From: JAXLWB01 sp046328715
Lineage (GTDB): Bacteria > Chloroflexota > Anaerolineae > Caldilineales > Caldilineaceae
Length of the DNA: 64,000 nucleotides
Direction of reading: 5' to 3'
NCBI GenBank assembly: GCA_046328715.1
Contig: JAXLWB010000057.1
Coordinates: 1-64,000 of the forward strand
Shown: positions 28,001 through 35,917 of the stretch, one piece after another
Numbering within the stretch: position 1 is the first letter of the stretch
How the letters are laid out: the number at the start of each line of letters is the position of its first letter
Position numbers and translations under genes: made by a program
The notes under the pieces: model-generated
Database searches by the model: none
The model's input: the letters and a program-made list of their open reading frames with translations, nothing else
What the model was told of the DNA's origin: nothing

Positions 28001-28110
28001 GCCTGCAAACAGCCGAAACCATTGCCACCAAGGGTCAATATGCCGGACTCCTCGAACAAGCCGCCCATCTGCGGGTCAAGCTGGGTGACAGTAAGACAGT
28101 AAAACAGTAA
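25027..28110 (+). CDS. SARP-type regulator: BTAD, AAA ATPase and TPR domains
   Basis: 1027 residues from ATG 25027, where homology starts (TVRLAVLGPLQIHRNDELIE). In order: OmpR-type winged helix (about 5-95, 'LLGLLWAESHADAARKNLRN'), bacterial transcriptional activator domain (about 100-240), a linker, STAND/AAA ATPase ('FIGREPQLAAL' near 272; Walker A 'GEMGIGKSRLW' near 300; Walker B 'LVLFIDDLHWAD' near 415), and TPR-like helices from about 650. Known: such proteins are nucleotide-dependent activators of secondary-metabolism or stress genes. The linker is encoded by 7-base repeats (25750-25782), and the last residues GDSKTVKQ lie in an 8-base array. It is divergent from the catDE-like group, which it may control. 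Confidence 0.9.
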   Translation: MTTVRLAVLGPLQIHRNDELIELNIAKLQALLGYLAVTRTAHSREQLLGLLWAESHADAARKNLRNRLWQLRQLLGEDVVVATGDSLALADSVSSDVANFEQVVNESLQSKEVNSKLLGAALDLWRGPLLDGLQLSEAPDFELWLTTERERLGQLYRRGMEALIAERQQQYDWPQVIALAQQSLRHDPLQETLHQALMRAYHEQGQRTEALRQYETLRTLLKQELDVEPMAETTSLYQSIRNHGSRITDHESSTHSPMLTRGVLTSTLRTSTFIGREPQLAALDLAFTQASQGFCKVVVLSGEMGIGKSRLWQKWMSRLPAPQVVLETRCLNTTQTVPFDPLRRLLDSPPSRAHFSRVGSQLLPVWQRELIHLAPALQPDRALHEAATLLPPSEERTQIAEALTQFMHSFSASPLVLFIDDLHWADEATLNWLLYFSDRMLHEPLLLVAAYRSEDAPASLVRILAQWQREGLLQRLPVPKFTAQETANLLHALGSNTDMVDYLYTQSGGNPYYLTQLSDVAVDGVPATLAELIQARLRYLPESTQSTLQAAALLEPNIDLFTLRHTSQRSEDETLDALDLLLTNGILQEQSERYEFTHPLVATVVRDGLSNGRRKLYHRRAAEGIADRYRDQLSLVAGELARHYGEAGERIESARFAEIAGEEALQIGASEEALRFFQQANAVESTPARQLGIGLALLFLPGKLSEARVAMQQALEQSEAAGDCRGTIKAGLRLAGSYISEQDGAQVLYWTRRVLPDLETVDDPELQASAHYLMGTAKFRNGYSMSEAAAHYAEATRLSKEKQFESEIELMSWFEWGNLHLHQGDYALAVEKFQKARQLAHSGRSILFEALSLNNLAYANLLKGDLEAAKAAIQTGIAHAERYALLAPRQYLFSTSGEIALAQGRISAAEESFQQALAYAEKYANPTFAANVHAHLGRTALAKGDWNTAFTQFTTAQAALQGDATHHLQGQIALWLTELHLQRGETEAAQASLQTAETIATKGQYAGLLEQAAHLRVKLGDSKTVKQ
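25750..25822 (+). repeat. In-frame repeat within the SARP linker
   Basis: Four units of atcacgg/atcacga (25750-25778) encode part of the BTAD-AAA linker. They are followed by cagccccatgctaacacgtg and gggttctgac, which looks like a shortened form of the CCCCGCACGT palindrome. Intergenic-type repeats thus seem to have entered a coding region at a tolerant linker. Confidence 0.55.
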
Positions 28111-28163
28111 GACAGTGTGTCAGCAACTACTGTCCACTGTCCACTGTCCCACTGTTCTACTCA
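28086..28163. repeat. 8-base inverted array between convergent genes
   Basis: Forward units gacagtaa, gacagtaa, aacagtaa and gacagtgt are followed by inverse units ctactgtc, cactgtcc, actgtccc and actgttct. It starts inside the last codons of the SARP gene and ends at the stop codon of the GNAT gene. It could be a bidirectional terminator. Confidence 0.8.
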
Positions 28164-28619
28164 CAAACCAATCTCCATCACCGTCACCAACTCACCCCGA
28201 TAGTCAACTTCTTCTAGCGGCACCCAGCCCATTGACTTGTAAAACTCCTGGCGATCATGGGTGATCAGGTAGAGCTTCGGGTAGCCCAGTTTCGCCGCCT
28301 CTTCGGTCATACGCTGGACGAGTGCGCGGCCCACGCCGCGCCGCCGCTCCTCCGGCAACACAAAGACGCTGGCCAGAAAGGGTGTTAGGTGCGGATGGCT
28401 GCTCAGATCGTTCGCCACCAAACTGGCCGAGCCGAGCAAAGTCTCGCCCTCCCAGGCAATCACTGTGCTTGGAATGCCCGGTCGTCCTGTGTGCGATTGC
28501 AGGCGTGCCACACGTTTCTCTAAGGTCTCGCCTACGTTGAGACGGCCCCATTCATTAAAGAGCCAAACGGCGAGTTCGGGGATGTATTGGGGATGATCGG
28601 CTAGATAGCCTAGTTGCAT
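28161..28619 (-). CDS. GNAT-family N-acetyltransferase
   Basis: 152 residues. 'SVFVLPEERRRGVGRALVQR' contains the acetyl-CoA pyrophosphate loop (RRRGVG), followed by 'KLYLITHDRQEFYKSMGWV'. Known: GNATs acetylate amines of small molecules or proteins. The start is supported by GAGGAGG. It is convergent with the SARP gene and divergent from the flavin monooxygenase. The substrate is unknown. Confidence 0.9.
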   Translation of the reverse strand: MQLGYLADHPQYIPELAVWLFNEWGRLNVGETLEKRVARLQSHTGRPGIPSTVIAWEGETLLGSASLVANDLSSHPHLTPFLASVFVLPEERRRGVGRALVQRMTEEAAKLGYPKLYLITHDRQEFYKSMGWVPLEEVDYRGELVTVMEIGL

Positions 28620-28738
28620 TGTGCCTCCTCGTCTATGTTTTGTTACAATTTCTGCTATCCCAAAAGCTTACCCTAACTAAGTCTTCCAGACAACAACCAT
28701 TCTACCGTCCTATTGGACCTAAATTGAAAGGCTACCCT

Positions 28739-30540
28739 ATGTCCGCCACATCCACAACCGCAACCCAACAGCTTTCCACCTGGCTTGCAGCCTTCAGCGA
28801 GGCGTTAGCACAGGCCGACCTCGCTGCCGTGCAAGCGCTCTTTGCCGCAGAATGTTACTGGCGCGACCTGGTCGCCTTTACCTGGAACATCAAAACACTG
28901 GAGGGACAAGCAGCCATCGGCGAGATGCTGGCAGCACGCCTGGGCGAAGTGCAACCCAGCCACTGGCAGATCGAAGGGGAAGCCAAAATCGGCGAGGATG
29001 GCACAGAGGGCTGGTTTAGCTTTGAGACTGCGGTCGGGCGGGGCAAGGGACATCTTCGCCTGCGCGATGGCCAATGTTGGACGCTGCTGACCACGTTGAG
29101 CGAGCTAAAGGGCTTTGAAGAGAAGAAAGGTCCTACCCGTCCCTTGGGCACGCAACATGGAGCCTTTAAGGATCGCCAAACCTGGCTCGAACGCAAGTTG
29201 CAAGAGGAGGCGGCATTGGGCTACAGCAAACGACCCTATGTCGTAATCATCGGTGGCGGGCAGGGCGGGATTGGCTTGGCGGCACGTCTGAAACGGCTCG
29301 AAGTGCCGACGCTGATCATCGAGAAGAACGAGCGTCCGGGTGACTCCTGGCGTAAACGCTACAAATCGCTCTGTCTGCACGACCCAGTCTGGTACGATCA
29401 CCTGCCCTACATCCCCTTCCCCGACCATTGGCCGATCTTCTCACCCAAGGACAAGATCGGCGATTGGCTGGAAATGTACACCAAGGTGATGGAACTCAAT
29501 TATTGGGGTTCGACCGAATGTCAAAGTGCCCACTATGATGAAGAGAAGGCAGAGTGGATCGTCACGGTCAAGCGGGCGGGCGAGCAGGTGATTTTGCGCC
29601 CCAAACAACTGGTGCTGGCAACCGGCATGGCGGGCGTGCCCAACATGCCACAGATCCCTGGCGCGGAACGTTTTGCAGGCGCTCTCCATCATTCGAGCAA
29701 ACATCCGGGTGGCGAAGCCTACGCCGGGAAACGTTGTGTCGTACTCGGCTCCAACAATTCCGCCCACGACATCTGCGCCAATCTCTGGGAACATGGGGCG
29801 GATGTGACCATGATCAACGCACCTCAACCATGGTCGTCAAATCGGACACGTTGATGGATGTGGAACTGAGCGAGCTTTATTCGGAAAAAGCAGTGGCCGC
29901 CGGCATCACCACCGAGCAGGCCGATCTGCGCGGGGCCACAGTTCCCTATGCGATCATGCATCTGCGCAATATGCCAGTCTGCCAGGAGATTCAGCGCCGC
30001 GATGCCGACCTATACGAACGGCTGCGGCAGGGCGGTTTTCTGCTCGACTTTGGCGATGACAACTCGGGCCTGGGCATGAAATATCTGCGCCGTGGCTCAG
30101 GCTACTATATCGATGTCGGCGCTTCTGACCTGGTGGCCAGCGGCGAAATCAAGCTACGCAGCGGCGTCACCATCAGCGAGATCAAAGCCCATTCGGTGCT
30201 GCTGAGCGATGGCAGCGAGTTACCCGCCGACCTGATTGTCCTGGCCACTGGCTATGGTTCGATGAACGGCTGGGCCGCCAAGTTGATTTCACAGGAAGTG
30301 GCCGACCGCGTGGGCAAATGTTGGGGACTCGGCTCGGGCACCAGCAAAGATCCTGGCCCCTGGGAAGGAGAACTACGCAACATGTGGAAACCCACCCAAC
30401 AACCCGCACTCTGGTTTCACGGCGGCAACCTGGCCCAATCGCGCTTCTACTCGCAATTCCTCGCCCTGCAACTCAAGGCGCGCATGGAAGGAATTGCTAC
30501 GCCGGTTTATGGGTTGGGGAAGGTGCATCATTTGGCGTAG
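28739..30540 (+). pseudogene. Flavin-containing monooxygenase with N-terminal SnoaL-like domain, one frameshift
   Basis: About 600 residues across two frames. Residues 1-150 are a SnoaL/NTF2-like domain. Next come the FAD motif 'VVIIGGGQGGIGLAARL' and the NADPH motif 'VVLGSNNSAHDICANL'. The first frame runs off near 29815 and stops at 29854. The second continues as 'RTSTMVVKSDTLMDVELSEL' and ends at 30540 with 'LADLIVLATGYGS'-type FMO features. One added base near 29815 (atc-caacgc) would restore the frame, with no homopolymer there. It may be a recent mutation or an assembly error. Expected reaction: NADPH- and O2-dependent oxygenation of an unknown substrate. Confidence 0.85.
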
Positions 30541-30561
30541 AGAGAGTAAAAGAGGCAACTA

Positions 30562-30655
30562 CTCAGGTTAACCTCTTCCGGGAAGGGCACGTTGCTATAG
30601 TTTCTCTTGCGCAATAGCCTTCCCGGAAGATATTTACAGAGGTTAGGCAATTATT
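30562..30655. terminator. Inverted repeat between convergent genes
   Basis: Arms tcttccgggaaggg (30574-30587) and ccttcccggaaga (30618-30630) can pair, with weaker outer arms aggttaacctc and gaggttaggc. It lies between the monooxygenase and GH39 stop codons, so a bidirectional terminator is plausible. There is no long T run. Confidence 0.5.
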
Positions 30656-32321
30656 CGCGATCACCGTTCGCCAACACCAACAGCGATACCCCATGCACGG
30701 GCAAACTAAAATTGAGATTTACCTTTCCTCGCGCTGCCTCAACCTGGCGCGGCGCTTCCAGTAACTCCAGCCCATCACGTGCCTTGATCGCTGCCCGCTG
30801 CCCATCCGCCGGGTAGATCGGTTTGCCCTGGCGCAGCCATTCGCTGTAGGCGTTGCTGTGCTCGGCGTCGATGCGGTAGTGATGGAGGGTGAGCTGCGGG
30901 CTGGCAAAGGGTAGGTTGTCTATCGTCAGCGCGATCTCGTTGCTGGCGTGCATATCCCAGTCGTCGTGGTGGTTGTAGATCAGGAGGGTCAGCGCCTTGT
31001 TGCCAGCCAGAGCGGCAAAGCCAGAGATGTCGGGCGTTTCACCAAAGCCGTTGTGATCGGTGTACTCCAGCGGATTTTTGCTGCCGCTGCTCGTAAAGCG
31101 CACTTCCTGGTTGCCCAGCTTGGCGTAGAGGCGGAAGAGGTTGAGGATCGCCTTGTCGATGCCCTGGGTGGAAAAGGTGCGCGTGCCTTCAAAACAGCGC
31201 TCTCCGATAAACATGAAAGCCCAACTGAGCAGCCGCAGATCCCATTGCTGACTACGCGCATAACGGCTCACCTTGTCAAAGGCGGCGGCGACAAAACTGG
31301 CATAATACTCGGTGTTGCGAAAGTTGAGATTGACGTTGTCCCACGCTCCGCCCGCCGCCCAGCCGTCCGGGTCGATCTCGGAGAGCACGCACTCCAGATT
31401 TTTGAGCGTTGGGTATTTGCTGATAATGGTGTGGCCATAGATCGTGTCACGCAGCACCTGTTTGACCGACGGCGGGCGCTGCTTCTTGTGTTTCGGATCG
31501 GCACGGTAGCCGCCGCCCTTAACGTGAAAGCTGAGAAAGTCGATCGGTGTGCCGGTTCCGCCAGTGCAGAAATTAGTGCCGTTGACACAGTGGTCGAGAA
31601 ACTTGTCGAGCACCTCAGCGGATTTGCGCTCGGGAGCGGGGTTGGTCGTGCCCGGGCCGCCGACGCGCGCCGCAGGACAGGCAGCTTTGACGGCGGCGGC
31701 GGTGTAGTCGTAGAGTTTGTTGAACTCTTCCACCGTGCCGCGCCAATAGAAGATGTCGGGTTCGTTCCACAGTTCCCAGTACCAGCTTGTGATCTCCTGC
31801 TCGCCGTAGCGTTCCAGGCAGTGGCGCACCAAGTTGTAGACCAGGTCGTGCCACTTGCCATAGTCCTTGGGTGGACAAGCCCAACCGATTGAGCGGTAGG
31901 TAGTGGCAGTCCAGTTGTCCTTGTTGGCTTCGTAGTGCGCCGGATCGACCAGGTCCTGCGGCATAAAACCCAGTTCGACAAAGGGTTTGCACTTGTACTT
32001 GAGCAGCGTATCAAAGGTCAAGTCGATGATGCGCCAGTCGTAGATTGGGTTGCCATCCTCATCTTCAAGGTAGGCGTTGGTCGAGCCCCATTTGTAGAAG
32101 CCATGACAGTTGCCCGTGCAAAAGAGATGATGGGCACGCACATAGTAGGGTTTCTCCTGCAACTGCATAAACTTGGCCAGCAGTTCTTCCCCTTCCGGTG
32201 TGTAGGTGTAATTGATCTCGTCGTAGCCGATGTAGTTCCAATTGTGCAGCAATTCGCCCAGCCAGTCGCCCGCATCAACGTGGATTTGGATGGGGTCCCC
32301 AGGTTCACTAGACATAATCAT
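30651..32321 (-). CDS. Glycoside hydrolase family 39 (beta-xylosidase-like)
   Basis: 556 residues. It shows the GH39 barrel: 'GELLHNWNYIGYDEINYTYT', 'GFMPQDLVDP', 'SWYWELWNEPDIFYW' (general acid/base Glu near residue 185) and 'LECVLSEIDPDGW' (nucleophile Glu near 314). The C-terminal part is a beta-sandwich. No signal peptide is seen, so it likely cleaves imported oligosaccharides in the cytoplasm. Known activities are beta-xylosidase and alpha-L-iduronidase. The latter would fit the heparinase-like lyase at 14.5 kb, but the assignment stays open. It is divergent from an enolase-superfamily dehydratase. Confidence 0.85.
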   Translation of the reverse strand: MIMSSEPGDPIQIHVDAGDWLGELLHNWNYIGYDEINYTYTPEGEELLAKFMQLQEKPYYVRAHHLFCTGNCHGFYKWGSTNAYLEDEDGNPIYDWRIIDLTFDTLLKYKCKPFVELGFMPQDLVDPAHYEANKDNWTATTYRSIGWACPPKDYGKWHDLVYNLVRHCLERYGEQEITSWYWELWNEPDIFYWRGTVEEFNKLYDYTAAAVKAACPAARVGGPGTTNPAPERKSAEVLDKFLDHCVNGTNFCTGGTGTPIDFLSFHVKGGGYRADPKHKKQRPPSVKQVLRDTIYGHTIISKYPTLKNLECVLSEIDPDGWAAGGAWDNVNLNFRNTEYYASFVAAAFDKVSRYARSQQWDLRLLSWAFMFIGERCFEGTRTFSTQGIDKAILNLFRLYAKLGNQEVRFTSSGSKNPLEYTDHNGFGETPDISGFAALAGNKALTLLIYNHHDDWDMHASNEIALTIDNLPFASPQLTLHHYRIDAEHSNAYSEWLRQGKPIYPADGQRAAIKARDGLELLEAPRQVEAARGKVNLNFSLPVHGVSLLVLANGDRE

Positions 32322-32465
32322 GTATTTTCTCTCTTTTTATCGATCCATAGACACAGAATTCCACCCGCTGTCCGTGCAAGCCAGGAAGAAATCGGTAGCG
32401 TTATGATATACATCCTCAAGAAGGGTGTAGTAGAATATGATAGCGAAACTCCATAGAATAGGGAA

Positions 32466-33638
32466 ATGACAATGAAAATCAGCGATGTCAAAGTCTATGT
32501 CGTCAATCCACCGGTGCCCGATTACGACAATAGCGACGAACGGCAGTGGACGTTTGTGCAGATTGATACCGATGAAGGGATTACGGGTTGGGGCGAGGCA
32601 ACCAACTATCCTGGCGGCGGCTCATTCCTCACGGCACAGGCGGTACTCAGAATGAAAGATGTGCTAATCGGCGAAGACCCAGCCAATATTGAACCGCTTT
32701 GGCACAAGATGTATCGTCGTTACACCTACCTGGGGCCACGGGGTCTGCCCACTGCGGCGATCAGCGGCATCGATATTGCACTCTGGGATATCAAAGGGAA
32801 GGCGTTGGGCCGACCAATCTATGATCTGCTGGGCGGCAAATTTCGCGATGAGATTCGCCTGTATGCCAACGGCTGGTTTGCTGGCTGCTCGACACCCGAG
32901 CAATATGCAGAAGCAGCCAAAAGGGTGGTGGCCAGTGGGCATGACTCGATCAAGCTAGACCCGTTTTTGGAAATGATCCCCTATCACACTGGCTATGTCA
33001 CAGGGCAGATTTCGGCTGCGGGTGAGGAATTAGGCTGCAATATTGTCGCTGCCATCCGTGACGCCGTCGGTCCCAAGGTGGAAATTCTGATCGACGCCCA
33101 CGGTCACTACAATGTACCCACTGCGGTACGCCTGGCCAATCGCCTTTATGCTGAATCACGGATTGACTGGTTTGAGGAGCCGGTGCCGCCCGAAAGTTAT
33201 GATGCGCTTCGTTCGGTGCGCGAACAGGTCCATTGTTCAATCTGCGTGGGCGAGCGGCTTTTCACACGTTGGGAATTCCTGCCCATTTTCCAACAACGAC
33301 TGGCAGACTATGTGATGCCCGATGTGGTCTGGACAGGCGGGATCAGCGAACTCAAACGGATCGCAACCATGGCCGAGGTCTACTACATCCCGGTGAGTCC
33401 ACACAATGCGATGGGACCCTTACAAGTCGTCGCCGGGGCCCACGTGATGATGACCGTGCCCAACTTTTATCGGTTGGAACACAGTACGGCAGCGATTCCT
33501 GCCTATAATCAGATGCTGAGCGAACCGATTGACTTCCATGGCAACGTGGTTCAAGTCACTGGCAAACCCGGCTTGGGCGTCGAGATAGATCGGGAGATGT
33601 TGCGCGCCCAATTACATCCTGATTCGCCGCAAAGGTAA
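32466..33638 (+). CDS. Enolase-superfamily sugar-acid dehydratase (MR subgroup)
   Basis: 390 residues. Capping domain 1-125 ('GITGWGEATNYPGGGSFLTA'), then the barrel with metal ligands in 'EILIDAHGHYN' (Asp near 210), 'DWFEEPVPP' (Glu near 238) and 'ICVGERLF' (Glu near 264), and the catalytic His in 'IPVSPHNAMGP'. Known: MR-subgroup enzymes of this pattern dehydrate aldonates or uronates to 2-keto-3-deoxy acids. The neighbouring glycosidase suggests it acts on the released sugar after oxidation. The precise substrate is unknown. A second start, 6 bases later (MKISDV), is possible. Confidence 0.88.
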   Translation: MTMKISDVKVYVVNPPVPDYDNSDERQWTFVQIDTDEGITGWGEATNYPGGGSFLTAQAVLRMKDVLIGEDPANIEPLWHKMYRRYTYLGPRGLPTAAISGIDIALWDIKGKALGRPIYDLLGGKFRDEIRLYANGWFAGCSTPEQYAEAAKRVVASGHDSIKLDPFLEMIPYHTGYVTGQISAAGEELGCNIVAAIRDAVGPKVEILIDAHGHYNVPTAVRLANRLYAESRIDWFEEPVPPESYDALRSVREQVHCSICVGERLFTRWEFLPIFQQRLADYVMPDVVWTGGISELKRIATMAEVYYIPVSPHNAMGPLQVVAGAHVMMTVPNFYRLEHSTAAIPAYNQMLSEPIDFHGNVVQVTGKPGLGVEIDREMLRAQLHPDSPQR

Positions 33639-33721
33639 ATCAATGGTGCGTGCATCTCATGTTATATTACGACTGAACTCTATTTGAAATGGTTCTCTGT
33701 TTCTGCTTCGCCGCTCAGCCT

Positions 33722-35902
33722 TCATCCTGCTGCATCAGCCAATAGATGTTGGAAACTTCCGTTCTGTGTGGCAAGCAGGGAGGGCGAGCCCGACTCGACC
33801 AACCTGCCGGCTTTTAACACCAAGACGCGGTCCACATTGCGTACCGTGCTTAAGCGGTGGGCGATGATGATCTGGGTCATCTGCAACTTCTCGATTGCAA
33901 GTTGAATGGCCCGTTCCGTCTGCGCATCGAGATGGCTGGTCGCTTCGTCGAGGATGAGAATGGCGGGTTCGATAGCCAGCGCGCGTGCCAGCGCCAACCG
34001 CTGGCGTTGACCGCCGGAGAGTCCGCTGCCGCCCTCGCCGACGCGCGTCTCATAGCTCATCGGCAGGCGAAGAATCTCCTCATGAATCATCGCCAGTTTT
34101 GCCGCAGCGATTACTTGTGCCAAGGGCAGGTGCGGTTTGTGCAGGGCAATATTTTCGCGAATCGTGCCGCTGAGCAAAAAGGAATCCTGCAATACCACGC
34201 CGATGGTTTGGCGCAGGCGGGAGAGGCCGATCTCGTCGATGCCGTAGCCATCAAAGGTAATGCGCCCTTGCTGCGGACGATAGAGACCAAGTAGCAAACG
34301 CACCAATGTACTCTTTCCTGCCCCCGTCTCGCCGACAATTGCTACTTTTTCACCGGGTGTAATCTGAAATGTGAGGTTGCGCAGACCAAAGTGGCCCGCC
34401 GCCCCATAATGAAAGCTGAGGTCTACAATCTCGATCCCACCACGTAGAGTCAGTACTGACGGCTGCGAATCGGCTGCGGCAATTGATGCAGGCGCTTCGG
34501 GCTGCGTCTCCCAAACATCGTCTAGCCGTTCCAGATGGGCCCAGATTTGCTGGCTGCGGTGGAGATGATCGGCCAGATTGCTCAAGGGAGCCAAGGTTGA
34601 GGCGGCGAGAACAACCAGTGCCAACATTTGCCCTAAACTCAATTGCCCAGACTCGACCGCACCCACGCCCAGCCAGAGCAGAATGAGCGGTGTCGCCAAG
34701 CTCAGACCTTGCACAATGCTTTGCACACGGGCCACATAGAGTCCACGCACGATGGACATCTGTAAGGTAGCGCTGAAACGGCTCTGCCACTGCGCCAAAA
34801 TCCACTCCTCGCTCCCCGCCGCTTTGACGGTTTCGATACCGCGCAGAAGTTGCACCGCAAAACTCTCTTCCTCGGCCTGCGTGGTCAACAGCAGTTGGCT
34901 CAATTCATGCACACGCTCTCCTGTTCGTGCCAGCAGGAAGAATTGGGCGAGGGCGATCACGGTCACGGTCAACCCAAAGCGGGGGGACTGGCTGTACAGC
35001 AGCACGAGGTAGAGCAGCGTCAACCCGCCATCCAACAGACCCGTCAACGCGCCCGAGAGAATTAACTCACGGATGATGCGGTTGCCTTCCAAGCGGGCAA
35101 TTAGATCGCCGCTGCTGCGCTGTTGAAAGAAGCTGTAGGGCAGGTGCAGCAAATGAGCAAAGAAGGCTGGAATCAGATGTTGATCCAGTTGTTGTTGCAG
35201 GCGAATCACCAAGACCGCCCGCGCATAACTCACCGCAATCTGCGCCAACACCGCGCCTACCATGCCGATGGCCAACCAGGTCAATAGCTGTGAATTCTCG
35301 CCTGGTAAGAGCCGTTCTACCCCCAGCCAAAGCACCGCAGGCAGCGTTAAGCCAACGACTTGGTAAAGCAGCGATGCCAGAATCAGTTGCATAAAGAGAC
35401 GCCGACTGCCAGGCACATGGCTGACCCGCCGCAAATATCCAAGCCAGGTGGCAAGCGCCGCGTTCTGCGCCTTGCCACTAGACTGTGCAACAAAATGAGC
35501 TCCCGGCTGCAAGGTCAGCGTGACTCCACTGTACCCGGCACGAAATTCCTCCATCGTCAAGCTGCGCCGACCGACCGCCGGATCGACAATCTGGACAGTC
35601 TGCTCGCTCCATGCCTCAAGCACCACAAAATGAACCCCCTGCCAATGGACAATCGCAGGTAACGGTGTCTGGGCCAATCCCTGGATGGTATGGCGAAAGG
35701 CTTGCACCTCAAAGTCCATCGCGCGCGCCGCCTGGACAATCATCAGTGCGCTGACCCCATTTTGACTGCCGCCCATTGCCGCCTGGCAACTGCTGATGGT
35801 AGCTGAGCCGCCCCAATAGCGCACGAGCATAGTCAGACAGGCTGCGCCACAATCCGCCGCACTCATTTGCAGAACTACCGGCACCCGTTTTGCTCGTGCC
35901 AT
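33722..35902 (-). CDS. C39-peptidase ABC exporter for NHLP-leader RiPP (LanT-type)
   Basis: 726 residues. The N-terminal C39 peptidase carries oxyanion Gln12, Cys18 ('LQMSAADCGAAC'), His91 ('IVHWQGVHFVVLE') and Asp107 ('VDPAVGR'). A six-helix exporter domain spans about 165-450. The ATPase has Walker A 'GETGAGKSTL', signature 'LSGGQRQRLALARA' and Walker B 'ILILDEATSHLD'. Known: such proteins cut the leader after double glycine and export the core; this one resembles the first ABC subunit of NHLM systems. It starts 15 bases after the LanM remnant. All motifs are intact although LanM is broken. No HlyD-type partner is in the window. Confidence 0.92.
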   Translation of the reverse strand: MARAKRVPVVLQMSAADCGAACLTMLVRYWGGSATISSCQAAMGGSQNGVSALMIVQAARAMDFEVQAFRHTIQGLAQTPLPAIVHWQGVHFVVLEAWSEQTVQIVDPAVGRRSLTMEEFRAGYSGVTLTLQPGAHFVAQSSGKAQNAALATWLGYLRRVSHVPGSRRLFMQLILASLLYQVVGLTLPAVLWLGVERLLPGENSQLLTWLAIGMVGAVLAQIAVSYARAVLVIRLQQQLDQHLIPAFFAHLLHLPYSFFQQRSSGDLIARLEGNRIIRELILSGALTGLLDGGLTLLYLVLLYSQSPRFGLTVTVIALAQFFLLARTGERVHELSQLLLTTQAEEESFAVQLLRGIETVKAAGSEEWILAQWQSRFSATLQMSIVRGLYVARVQSIVQGLSLATPLILLWLGVGAVESGQLSLGQMLALVVLAASTLAPLSNLADHLHRSQQIWAHLERLDDVWETQPEAPASIAAADSQPSVLTLRGGIEIVDLSFHYGAAGHFGLRNLTFQITPGEKVAIVGETGAGKSTLVRLLLGLYRPQQGRITFDGYGIDEIGLSRLRQTIGVVLQDSFLLSGTIRENIALHKPHLPLAQVIAAAKLAMIHEEILRLPMSYETRVGEGGSGLSGGQRQRLALARALAIEPAILILDEATSHLDAQTERAIQLAIEKLQMTQIIIAHRLSTVRNVDRVLVLKAGRLVESGSPSLLATQNGSFQHLLADAAG

Positions 35903-35917
35903 TGTTTAAACCTCGCT

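Noticed and set aside
28619..28738. Longer N-terminus for the monooxygenase starting at 28619
   Set aside because: It would overlap the divergent GNAT start, and family similarity begins only at the ATG at 28739.
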